DNA from: Armigeres subalbatus
Taxonomy: Eukaryota > Arthropoda > Insecta > Diptera > Culicidae
Length of the DNA: 64,000 bases
Assembly (NCBI RefSeq): GCF_024139115.2
Contig: NC_085141.1
Location: 32,193,242-32,257,241 of the forward strand
Direction: 5' to 3'
This document shows, in pieces, positions 51,341 through 60,859 of the stretch (its first letter is position 1; every line of letters starts with the position of its first letter). A program made the translations under genes and the position numbers. The notes under the pieces are model-generated. The model was not told where the DNA came from. It ran no database searches and worked only from the letters and a program-made list of their open reading frames with translations.

Positions 51341-51724
51341 TCAACTGTAGATCGAACCAGCGAACAGTACAGTGACTTCGGTGAAGCCCTTGGCGATGCG
51401 AAAGATGAATCCCAATGTTCTAGAGGCCTTCTCAATCGCATAAGAGACATGATGTTTGAATGTTAGCTGCGTATCCAGAATAACGCCAAGATTCTTTATG
51501 CAGCCCACACGTTGCATCACAGTTCCGTTGAGCTCGTAGTTGTAAATTATTGACTGACGAACTCGAGTAGAAGAGATCACTGAGCATTTGCTAGGATTGA
51601 CAATTACCCGGTTCAATTGGCACCTAGCGGCAAATGAATTAATATCTTGTTGTAGGTCCATTGCGTCAGAGATTGACCGGAGCTTCAAATCATCCGCATA
51701 AGATAGTCGCGATTTTCGGAGCAC
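51341..51724 (-). pseudogene. LINE RT palm fragment with YADD motif
   Basis: 127 codons containing SRLSYADDLKLRSI, ARCQLNRVIVNPSKCSV, and NLGVILDTQLTFKHHVSYAI, RT blocks 5-7 of the Jockey superfamily. The preceding block (SGIPQGNHLGPL) is in a different frame owing to extra bases near 51745. Confidence 0.75.
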
Positions 51725-51859
51725 ATTGTTGACATCGTTGAAATACCTACAAGAGGAATATCAAGGGACCAAGATGGTTTCCTTGAGGAATGCCTGAGCA
51801 GGGACGGGAACGGTTGACATTTCTTTTTATCATTCGTTCTGCCACGCATTCAAAAAAAA

Positions 51860-52506
51860 AAACAAAACCACGGCAGCCGCAGCAGCAGCCACGACCAAGC
51901 AGACGACAGTCAGAACATGATTTTATTATTTTCTCTCCCCACAATTAATGTTTCTGTACGCTCATTTCACGACGTATGACCGTTTTTGGTGGTAAATGAT
52001 TATTTTATTACTCCTTGCTCATTTTAGAGGCTAGAACTGATGAATTAGTACCAACGGCTAACATTCTTTCTAGGCTTTGCGCCACAGGCAATTTCACTCG
52101 ATTCTGTTCTGTTTGCGCTGTGCACGAACCGAAACAAGAAATCTCATGCAAATGCTGACCGCACCGACGGCTCGACTCTCACGCAGCAGCAGGCAGCAGC
52201 AAACAAACAGTTTGCCTCATCAGCAAAAAAAATGTCACAATTAGGCGTACATTTTTTTTTGAAATCTATTTCGGTTTGTGCGGTGCGTGAAATTTGACCG
52301 GATAAAATGTAAACATTTGCATAATCACAGTGTTTTACTGTACGTTTCCCAACACTGTGCCTGAGGTTGGCAAAAATTCGGTGGATTGGAAATCACCCAC
52401 CGCAACAGAGAGTTTGCGTCCAGTAAGATATGAATGGAATCAGCGCAAAAGATAACCTGCAATACCAAGTCTTTTCAATTTCGCAACCATTATTACATAT
52501 TGATGA
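51860..52506. other. No feature assigned
   Basis: Intergenic stretch; 52130-52210 is GC-richer with CAGCAG triplets. Nothing recognised. Confidence 0.3.
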
Positions 52507-52628
52507 TGTTATTAGAGTAACGCATTTAAACGACTTGCTCGTATGGTGGTTGATAACAGAATGAATTGAGTCTATTATTTATCATTAGTGTCACAAATTA
52601 ACGGTTTACAATGATTAATTTCACAACA
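52507..52628 (-). repeat. copia 3' LTR (start certain, end tentative)
   Basis: Starts TGTTGTGAAATT directly after the polypurine tract. The proposed end ACTCTAATAACA is chosen because it ends in CA, and no second LTR is available for comparison. Confidence 0.45.
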
Positions 52629-52644
52629 CTCCTCCTTAAGCCGA

Positions 52645-53040
52645 TTATTGGGAAACTCCCATAGCTTGTCGATTTCCATTCAGTCCATTCAGTTGTAAAG
52701 CTTTCGTCAATCCATCTTCCACCTGTTCGTCAGTTTTAACATAGTTGATGCTAACTATCTTTTGATCCAGAGCATTATGAACATAATGCTGTTGAATGTC
52801 GATGTGCTTTGTTCTTGGAGTGTATTTCTTGCAATACATATAATAGTACCTTGATTATCGCAAAACAAATATATTGACTGTTTTGGGGCCGAACTGTGAT
52901 ATGAGTCCTTGCCACCATGATGCTTCCTGTACCGCTGCAGACAACGCCATATACTCTGCTTCGCAAGTTGATAATGCTACGGTTGACTGCCTTTTACAAG
53001 ACCAAGACACCGCTCCACCTTGTAGCAGGAAAATATATCC
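52645..53040 (-). pseudogene. copia RNase H, C-terminal part
   Basis: Frames carry GGAVSWSCKRQSTVALSTCE, AEYMALSAAVQEASWW and, after a small frame change near 52860, RTKHIDIQQHYVHNALDQ and TDEQVEDGLTKAL. These are textbook copia RNase H motifs. The first half of the domain lies on the far side of the hAT-like insertion (55372-55515). Confidence 0.8.
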
Positions 53041-53109
53041 CCCCAGTTCAGCGGTTCTCAACCTTTTTCTGGAGAGGTACCCCTTCGAACTTTTTTATGA
53101 TTTGAGGTA

Positions 53110-53770
53110 CCCCCTCTTGAAAGTAGGTTTTCAATCCTCTTAAAAACATAATTCCGAGCCCTTTTGAAGGGAAGCTCCTTTAAGCTTTTGAGTCCCTTTA
53201 GAGGAGAATTCCGCGCCTCTTTATTAGAGGCTTCTGAACCTCTTGTAGAGAGGCTTCCGATCCTCTTGAAGGCGGTTTTCGAGCCACTTAAAAGGAAGCT
53301 TCCGTTGCATCTTGAAAGAACGCTTCTGATTCTTCCAAGCGTTCCAAGGCTTCCAAGTCTATTGAAAGAAGAATTCTGAGCTTCTTGAAACGATGCTTCC
53401 GAGCCTCTTGAAAGGAGGCTTCCGAGCATCTTGAAAGGATTCCGAACCACTTGAAAGTAGACTTCCGAGTCTCTTGAAAGCAGGCTTACGAGCCTCTTGA
53501 AAGGAAGCAACCTAACCACTTCAAAGGAGGCTTCCGAACGTCTTGGAAAGAGGCTTCGGAGCCTCTTGAAAGGAGGCTTTTGAGCCTCTTGAAAAAAGGC
53601 TTTCAAGCCTCTAGAAAGGTTCTTGAAAGGAGGCTTCCGAGCCTCTTGAAAGAAGGCAGCCTAACCACTTGAAACGAGGCTTCCGAGCCTCTGAAAGCCT
53701 GCTTGGAAGAATGCTTCCGAGAGGCGTAAAAGGATGCTTCTAATCCTCTTGCAACGAAGCAACCGAGTTT
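53110..53770. repeat. Minisatellite, GAGCCTCTTGAAAGGAGGCTTCC unit (split here into its halves)
   Basis: About 25 diverged units of 22-30 bp, with half-motifs GAGCCTCTTGAAAGG and AGGCTTCC. Lies entirely inside the hAT-like element. Frames through it (for example the minus-strand 182-codon frame) are repeat artefacts. Confidence 0.8.
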
Positions 53771-53801
53771 AAGTGAAAAAAAAAATCATTTTGTTCATTC
53801 G

Positions 53802-55095
53802 GGTCTGGGTCATTTGGCATAACGTCATTTGGCATAACGGACATTTGGCATAATTTCGAACTGTGAAAGTGAATGGGATATTTCATGTATTATTTACCGT
53901 AAATAAAGTAGGTCGACGCTGTTTTCTGATAAATTTAGACTTATGGTAGACATTTTCCGGAAGAACGAAATAACAAAACAGCAGAATCACTTCCGAGAGA
54001 GTGATCACATCCATCATTGACTTATTCCGGCCACATTCCTACTTTTAAAGTAGGGATTACATCCTCCATTGCCATAATCCATGCAAGCGCCTTCTTTTAA
54101 AGAAGGGATCGCATCCACCATGACCTTAGTCGCGGCGAGCGCCTTCTTTTAAAGAAGGAATCACATCCACCATTGTCATAATCCGGGCAAGCGCCTACTC
54201 TTATAGAAGCGATCACATCCTCCATTTCCATAATCCATGCAAGCGCCTACATTTAAACAAGGAATCGCATCCCAAATGGTCTTAATCGGGCATGCGCCTA
54301 CTTTTAAAGAAGGGGTCACATCCACCATAGTCTCAATCCGGGCAAGCGACTTCTTTTAACCCTTAAAGGCGCAAGGCGATTTTTTTAGAAATCGTCGGAA
54401 ATATTTTTAACGTAAATAACCATTGAAATTATTAACATTAAACGTATTTTCGGTTTGTTGTTTTAAAACAACATTGCGCATTTAAGGGTTAAAGAAGGAA
54501 TCACATCCGCCATTGTCATTATCCGGGCATGCGCCTAATTTTAAATAAGGGGTCACATCCTCCATTGCCAAATCCATGCAAGCGCCTACTTTTAAAGAAG
54601 GGATTGCATCCACCATGGCCTTAATCCGGGCATGCGCCTAATTTTGAAGAAGGGATCACATCCACCCTAGCCTCAATCCGGGCAAGTACCCACTTTTAAA
54701 GAGGGATCACATCCACCATTGCCATAATAAGCCACACGCCTACTTTAAAGAAGGTATCATATCTTCCATTACCATAATTCGGCATTACCATAATTGCTCT
54801 AATCCGGGCATGCGCTTACTTTAGCATTGCATTGCAAATGCATCATTTCCACGACGGATAATGTCTTTTTAATAGCGTTATCGACGGATGTCATATTTAC
54901 TATTCCGGGGTGTTCCCCGCACCACTTAGTCACCATTTAGCCAACGCAAAGAAAAATTATGCCAAATGTCCGTTATGCCAAAAGACCCTCACTTTTGACA
55001 CTGGTCACAATTATGCCAAATGTCCGTTATGCCAAATGACCGATATGCCAAATGGCCTTTATGCCAAATGACGTTATGACAAATGGCCCGTTCCG
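53802..55095. mobile_element. MULE-like element with tandem CATTTGGCATAACG ends, 1.29 kb
   Basis: Flanked by an exact 9-bp duplication GTTCATTCG (53793-53801 and 55096-55104). Both ends consist of repeated CATTTGGCATAACG units in inverted orientation (left 53810-53855, right 54957-55090). The core 53990-54830 is a roughly 57-bp tandem repeat. It shares its terminal unit with the 787-bp element at 5044-5830. Confidence 0.82.
53985..54835. repeat. About 57-bp tandem repeat, roughly 14 units
   Basis: Unit contains GGGATCACATCCACCATTG, CCATAATCCGGGCAAGCGCC and TACTTTTAAAGAAG. One unit near 54360-54490 is enlarged by an unrelated insertion of about 120 bp (CCCTTAAAGGCGC ... GCGCATTTAAGGG, whose ends are inverted repeats). 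Lies inside the MULE-like element. Confidence 0.8.
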
Positions 55096-55569
55096 GTTCA
55101 TTCGACGTTTTGTTCGTTTGATCTTTTGATCCGCAGCCGTTCATACATTGTGCTTGTTGTGTCAATTGGGATTTATTGATCGCATTACATATTATGTACA
55201 ATATAAATTTTTGAAATAGAAAATACACAATTATCAAAACTTTATCAATGAATTTTGATTGAAATTGTAATATGTCCGCCATTACGCATTTTTGTCCGAG
55301 GTACCCCCCAGGGCCAGCGAAGATACCCCCAGGGGTACATATACCTCAGGTTGAGAACTGCTGCCCTAGTTGAATTCCGGTCATCTGTGTCGGCGGCCAA
55401 ATCTGCGTCAGAAAAACCAATGATCTTCTTGTTTCCTGATGCTGAATACTGAAGTTTCATCTTTTAAGTTCCTCTGAGGTAGCGTATCAAGTGTTTCACC
55501 GACTACCAATGATTAGGTCCAGGATTTATATTGTATCTGTTGTGGTGACTTTTGAATCTTGCATGTTGA

Positions 55570-57590
55570 AACAGCGCAGCGTCTCTTGAAGATGGCTGGA
55601 GAGATATTCGATCCGCCCTTGGTAGCACAGCAACCGCTGCACTTGGCACAGTGCCCCCGGATCAGAGAAACGACTGGTATGACGGCGATTGTGAGCAGTT
55701 AGTAGAAGAGAAGAATGCAGCATGGGCGAGATTGCTGCAACACCGCACGAGGGCGAGCGAGGCACGATATAAACGCGGAACGGCCAAAACTCGATTTTCA
55801 GGAGGAAAAAGCGTAAGAAGATCGAGACCGTGAAGAGACGGAGCAATTGTACCGCGAAAGTTCTATGAGAAGTTGAACCGTTCACGTAAGGGCCACGTGT
55901 CACAGCCTGATATGTGTAAGGACATAAACGGGAACCTTCTTACGAACGAGCGTGAGGTGATCCAAAGGTGGCGGCAGCACTACGAAGAGCACCTGAATGG
56001 CGATGTGGCAGACGAAGATGGCGGTATGGTGATGGACCTGGGGGAACGCGTGCAGGACACAATTCTACCGGCTCTGGATCTCCAGGAAATCCAGGAGGAG
56101 ATTGGCCGGCTGAAGAACAACAAAGCCCCTGGGGTCGACCAACTACCAGGAGAGCTATTTAAACACGGTGATGAGGCACTGGCTAGAGCGCTGCACTGGG
56201 TCATTACCAACATTTGGGAGGAGGAAGTTTTGTCGCAGGAGTGGATGGAAGGTGTCGTGTGTCCATCTACAAAAAGGGCGATAAGCTGGATTGTAGCAAC
56301 TACCGCGCAATCACATTGCTGAACGACGCCTACAAGGTACTCTTCCAAATTTTATGCCGTCGACTAGCACCAATTGCAAGGGAGTTACTGGGGCAGTAAC
56401 AGGCGAGTTTTATGGGCAAACGCTCCACCACGGACCAGGTGTTCGCTATTCGCCAAGTACTGCAGAAATGTCCCAAATACAACGTGCCAACACATTACCT
56501 ATTCATCGACTTCAAAGCCGCATATGATACAATCGATCGGGACCAGCTATGGCAGCTAATGCACGAACACGGATTTCCGGATAAACTGACACAATGCGAC
56601 GATGGATCGGGTGATGTGCGTAGTTCGAGTTTCAGGGGCATTCTCGAGTCCCTTCGAAACCCGCAGAGGGTTACGACAAGGTGATGGTTTTTCGTGTCTG
56701 CTATTCAACATCGCTTTGGAAGGGGTAATACGAAGAGCAGGGAATAACACTAGTGGTACAATTTTCAATAAGTCCATCCAGCTATTTGGTTTCGCCGACA
56801 ACATAGATATTATGGCATGTAACTTTGAGAAGATGGAGGAAGCCTACATCAGACTGAAGAGGGAAGCCAAGCGGATCGGACTAGTCATCAACGCGTCGAA
56901 GACGAAGTACATGATAGGAAGAGGTTAAGGAAAAGACAATGTGAGCCACCCACCGCGAGTTTGTATCGGTGGTGACGAAATCGAGGTGGTAGAAGAATTT
57001 GTGTACTTGGGCTCACTGGTGACCGCCGAAAATGATACCAGCAGAGAAATTCGGAGACGCATAGTGGCTGGAAATCATACATACTTTGGACTCCGCAAGA
57101 CGCTCCGATCGAATAGAGTTCGCCGCCGTACCAAACTGACAATCTACAAAACGCTAATTAGCCCGGTCACGAGACCTGGACGATGCTCATGGAGGACTAA
57201 CGCGCACTTGAAGTTTTCGAAAGGAAAGTGCTGCGTACCATCTATGGTGGGGTGCAGATTGCGGACGGTACGTGGAGGAGGCGAATGAACCACGAGTTGC
57301 ATCAGCTGTTGGGAGAACCATCCATCGTTCACACCGCGAAAATCGGACGACTGCGGTGGGCCGGGCACGTAACCAGAATGTCGGACAGTAACCCGGTAAA
57401 AATGGTTCTCGATAACGATCCGACGGGCACAAGAAGGCGAGATTCGCAGCGGGAAAGGTGGATCGATCAGGTGGAAGATGACTTGCGGACCCTCCGTAGA
57501 CTGCGTGGTTGGCGACGTGTAGCCATGGACCGAGCTGAATGGAGAAGACTTTTATGTGCAGCCCAGACCACTCCGGCCTTAGTCTGGTAA
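55570..57590 (+). mobile_element. RTE-1 LINE copy e, 5'-truncated, plus strand
   Basis: Starts within the linker (CAGCGTCTCTTGAAGATGGC) and runs through RT to the 3' end CGGCCTTAGTCTGG, lacking the A-rich tail. Clearly related to copies a and b but more diverged, with several frameshifts and stops. It abuts copia sequence at about 55520-55565. Confidence 0.8.
55873..57590 (+). pseudogene. RTE-1 copy e RT, inactive (FADN)
   Basis: Segments: SRKGHVSQPDMCKDINGNLL, APGVDQLPGELFKHGD, STTDQVFAIRQVLQKC, HYLFIDFKAAYDTIDR, GLRQGDGFSCLLFNIALEG and QLFGFADNIDIMACN. The catalytic second Asp of FADD has become Asn. Stops occur at 56396-56398 and 56926-56928; frame changes lie near 56270 and 57170. The C-terminal tail (VTRMSDSNPVKMV, RWIDQVEDDLRTL) is complete to 57590. 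Confidence 0.8.
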
Positions 57591-58240
57591 TCAGTGGTGC
57601 GAAGTCTCAATCTCAGTGACTGAAATTTGTAGGATATTGATACCATTGCCTCTTCACATTCACTTTCTAGCAGTGAAAACTGAAAATGGTTAGCAACAAC
57701 AATCAAAGATAAAGTAAACAAAAGACCTCTTCTCATTGCACACGCAGCCCGCAGTGACAGTCCATTCAGTTCACTCGCTGCTGCGTGAATGTGTCGGCCC
57801 TATATAAATGCATGGGTGAATACTATCACTTGAAAGACAAAGACAGGAAATTTGTACCGAATGATCATCAACTTCAGCCTGCTGTTGGCAAACCGAATTG
57901 GCTAAGCTACTCCTGCTTTGTCTTTCTGACAGAAAGGCACCATCCTAGGAGAAGAGGAGCAGAGAAAAATACAAAACAAAAGAATCACATTCAGTAGGTG
58001 TGTGGTATGGATCACCTGTAACATGAATCAGTCTATTGAAGTGTTAACTTGCATACACTGCAGGCACGGTACGTCGGTACATCCACTCATATCGTCAGTC
58101 GCTACAGAGATTCCAAGGTGTTAGGTCGAGTGGCGAGGCATCGACGTGTTGGGTGATTCTCTGTGGGAGTCCGGACTACACAGTAGGCATTGTTGATAAA
58201 TTGCACCACTGCTGGTAATAAATAAATAAATACGTCCGAT
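57591..58240. other. No feature assigned
   Basis: No recognised element. The start ATCAGTGGTGCGAAGTC resembles a transposon terminus but I cannot pair it. Confidence 0.25.
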
Positions 58241-58244
58241 GGTT

Positions 58245-58800
58245 GCTACGATGTAATTGTGTTGGCTGAAACCTGGCTTGATTCCCATACCGTATCTAGC
58301 CAGATCTTTGGACCTGATAAGGAGGTTTTTGAATGAACAAAGGAAACAAGGACGAGGACGAGGAAGTGGCCTCAACGCACCAATCCATCTCTGATGTCAT
58401 AATCGCGGAGGCTGCCAACAACGTTCCTCCAGCCGGGATCACTTAGGCCACGCTTTTCGTAGATGCAGATATGATCCGAAGAGCCAACTCACAATGAATC
58501 CTGGTCCGGACGGCATTCCGTCCGCGTTTTTGGACAGAAACATTGAACTTCTGCTCGCTCCCGTTCAACTGATTCAACTGACAGTGAGCTAGTGATAACA
58601 GCACCATTCATATCTCAATGTAAGCAACATCTGAGTGCCGATCAACATGGGCTTATTTCAGGCAGATCGACGACTACTAATCTCTTGTGCCTAACTTCGA
58701 GCATTCCCGACAGCTTTGTGCAGAAATCACAAACGGATGTTGCTTATACGGACCTATCTGCAGCTTTCGATAAAATTAACCACGCTATAGTGAGCGTAGG
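58245..58800 (+). pseudogene. Jockey/CR1-like LINE, internally deleted
   Basis: Reads GCYDVIVLAETWLDSHTVSS (endonuclease) at about 58248-58310, then jumps to NPGPDGIPSAFL (RT block 1) at about 58498, and QHGLISGRSTTTNLLCL and TDLSAAFDKINHA at 58640-58790. The endonuclease core and part of RT are missing. Same family as 1851-4440. Confidence 0.7.
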
Positions 58801-58814
58801 TAAAGGCTTCTGCT

Positions 58815-58905
58815 ACAGCTGTTGATGATTTTGCGTGGGAGTGCTATCAGATTCGTCAAATCGTTGTTTGAATCTTTGTTTACAAAAGCAGATAAGTCGT
58901 TTTGA
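58815..58905 (+). repeat. Fragment of the CTTATTC MITE family
   Basis: Contains TTTTGCGTGGGAGTGCTATC and TTTGTTTACAAAA, matching 29219-29280; the terminal part is diverged. Confidence 0.55.
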
Positions 58906-58909
58906 TAAT

Positions 58910-59724
58910 TTGGCATTGAAATTATGCGTTCTGTCTGTTTTGGTTTTGAAATGTGTTATGCCAAATGGCATTGGGCAATATGGGCTTCTTTCTCCACGGT
59001 TCTATTCTTGAAATTATTTAAACAACTTTAAGCAGGCCTATGCTAAGAGCTCATGTTTAGCGTAGCCAACACCAACGCCGAGCAACGTACGTCAAATCTA
59101 AAAAAGCTTAACATCATAAAACATCCAAATTCAGCTTTCTTCAATATGCAACTTTAATCGGGAATATTCATTAAATATGACTAATGAGTTTAATTGATTC
59201 AAAACTTATCTACATGATCAATTTTGATTTTACTCATGGAGAACAACAATTTGTCTTTTATTTCACCGTAAAAAGCTTGAGCAGAATTTAAAAATAAATC
59301 CTGCTCTTTTATTGTTGTGGATATTTTTAATTATCAAGCTACAATCATTGGTGTTGTTGACGATTGTTGACATCTCATGCAACTGACAGCGGTCTATCTG
59401 CACACTGTGCCCGGGACATGGTGGCTATTTTTAGGCTAAGGGAGTTAGATAGGGATGTCTATAACCTGACTTTAAGGGTACAGCATTGGCTGAACAGAAG
59501 TATGCTGTTTTAGAACATATTAACAGGGCTTTAAAACCCGATATGGTCTACATTAAAAAAAATTTAATTATCAATTCAATATGGCTCCTTTGGATTTTAT
59601 ATTGAAGCGGTAAGGTAAAAGCTAATATATACCAGGAAATACCTGTTTCTAAAGTTCATAAGTTATGGTCATAATTAAATTTGCTAGAATGGAAACAAAA
59701 CAACCAAAATTGTAATTTTGGTGA
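58910..59724. other. No feature assigned
   Basis: AT-rich intergenic sequence; one CAAATGGCAT motif near 58965 may be a stray MULE-like unit. Confidence 0.3.
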
Positions 59725-59747
59725 CTTCACCTCATCATTCTAGGAGA

Positions 59748-60142
59748 TGATTGCCCGTAACGCTGGGTAGACACCTTTACGTGGTGTGTTACGGGGTAAG
59801 ATCTACCACGGTTACATTGCCAGCTACAGGCAAATCCTGACCCAACGAATACCTTCCTCATTATCCAACTCCGTGGTATTTATGAGGGTGTCGCTAAGTC
59901 GGTGGCCTCTCGTTAAGTAAGTACCACATCAACACTTCCTTCCTGTCCCTAGTTACGGTGAAGATGGGCGTGGCCAGGAGTAGTAATCCTCATGCTTTTG
60001 TTATTTTTGTTTAAGACTGGAATCAAGGACCACTCCCCTTCTTGATTTCTGATAGCATTCTAGATAAGGATCTCAAAAGTAAAACATGAGTATCGCTAGT
60101 GTCCAATCTACGAATTACACCGTAACAATGCTAATGCTAATG
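59748..60142 (+). mobile_element. 5'-truncated LINE-like insertion with AATGCT tail, 395 bp
   Basis: Flanked by an exact 23-bp duplication (59725-59747 and 60143-60165; begins CTTCACCTCATCATTC). Ends in AATGCTAATGCTAATG. No ORF. Related pieces lie at 27605-27795 and 12310-12365. The long duplication and simple-repeat tail show target-primed retrotransposition. Confidence 0.88.
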
Positions 60143-60165
60143 CTTCACCTCATCATTCTAGGAGA

Positions 60166-60712
60166 CCGTCCGACCATCGTGCTATCTTGTTATCTGGCTG
60201 TTCGGCAGACGAACCCAACTACATACGAAGACCAGCGCACCGAGCAAAACTGGTTATCAACGCTGCGTCATCTTCCAGCAGACTTCTACACTGAGCCCCA
60301 GAGCACGCAGTACGCAGCTAAGCAAACGCAGATAACGGTGAATCTGGTAATGCGGTTGTTTTTCATGCATTTGGCATAATGTGGGTAAAATAATTTTGAA
60401 GCAAATGAATGCGACAGCTACAAATCAAAAAGGTTTGCTGTTTTGTCAGCGATTGACTGCTGATTATTGATAGTAAACAATGAAGTAGCGCATTAATAGG
60501 CATCACGATATATGAACAGGATATACATTAAAATACAAATAATTTTTTGTTCAAAATTTAAACAATAGGCGAGTTTGTTGATTGGAATTTGATAGTATTT
60601 CGTGCTTACTATCATAGCGGCCCAACTGCATTGATATTAATAGTCGTCGCTTTGTCGATGTTTTCATTTCATCAATGCGACGAAATGCGGCAGATTGCCG
60701 AAGATTTTAAGC
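60166..60712. other. No feature assigned
   Basis: Nothing recognised; AT-rich towards 60550. Confidence 0.3.
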
Positions 60713-60715
60713 TTT

Positions 60716-60856
60716 GGGGCAATTCAAATATGATGTCCACTACTTTTTGGGATTTTTAGACCCCCCTCACGCTTTTTTGAATATCTAGTATATGTTCTGT
60801 CACAAAAACTTAGACCTCTCTCCCTAAAACCTGTGACGTCATTTTTGAATGGCCCC
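60716..60856. mobile_element. Small TIR MITE, 141 bp
   Basis: Inverted ends GGGGCAATTCAAATATGATG and the complement of GGGGCCATTCAAAAATGACG, flanked by TTT on both sides (60713-60715, 60857-60859). A three-base duplication suggests PIF/Harbinger-like. Contains a C-rich AGACCCCCCT tract. Confidence 0.65.
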
Positions 60857-60859
60857 TTT

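Larger units (their letters stand above)
50360..51855 (-). mobile_element. Jockey/CR1-like LINE, 3' half of RT, split by a hAT-like MITE
   Basis: Minus strand: SGIPQGNHLGPLIFLL (about 51810-51748), a frame shift, then FNDVNNVLRKSRLSYADDL with the catalytic YADD, NPSKCSVISSTR, LGVILDTQLTFKHHV, and SVQRRFIRFALR at about 51297. After the MITE the sense continues with RDPFRTLSYSIRCQLINLESL (50660 down) to the C-terminus near 50390. 5'-truncated; same general family as 1851-4440 and 58245-58800. Confidence 0.7.
53049..55363. mobile_element. hAT-like element with CAGCGGTTCTCAACC ends, 2.3 kb with nested insert
   Basis: Left end CAGCGGTTCTCAACCTTTTT; right end the complement of CAGCAGTTCTCAACC. Both ends then carry inverted GAGGTACCCC-type motifs. 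Flanks CCCCAGTT (53041-53048) and CCCTAGTT (55364-55371) match 7 of 8, as for an 8-bp hAT duplication. It interrupts copia RNase H. It holds a 23-24 bp minisatellite and the MULE-like 53802-55095 element; removing the latter and its duplication leaves about 1.0 kb. No transposase. Confidence 0.82.
52507..55515 (-). mobile_element. Ty1/copia retrotransposon 3' end (RNase H and 3' LTR), split by a hAT-like element
   Basis: Minus strand: YSASGNKKIIGFSDADLAAD and DDRNST at 55460-55380 belong to copia RNase H. After the hAT-like insert the frame continues at 53040 with GGYIFLLQGGAVSWSCKRQ, STCEAEYMALS, KHIDIQQHYVHNAL and EDGLTKAL. The polypurine tract AAGGAGGAG (about 52637-52629) precedes an LTR starting TGTTGTGAAATTAATC at 52628. 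The LTR end near 52507 is a guess. The 5' part of the element is missing. Confidence 0.78.

Noticed and set aside
53058..53606. 182-codon minus-strand frame rich in LLSRGSEASF
   Set aside because: Translation of the GAGGCTTCC minisatellite inside the hAT-like element.
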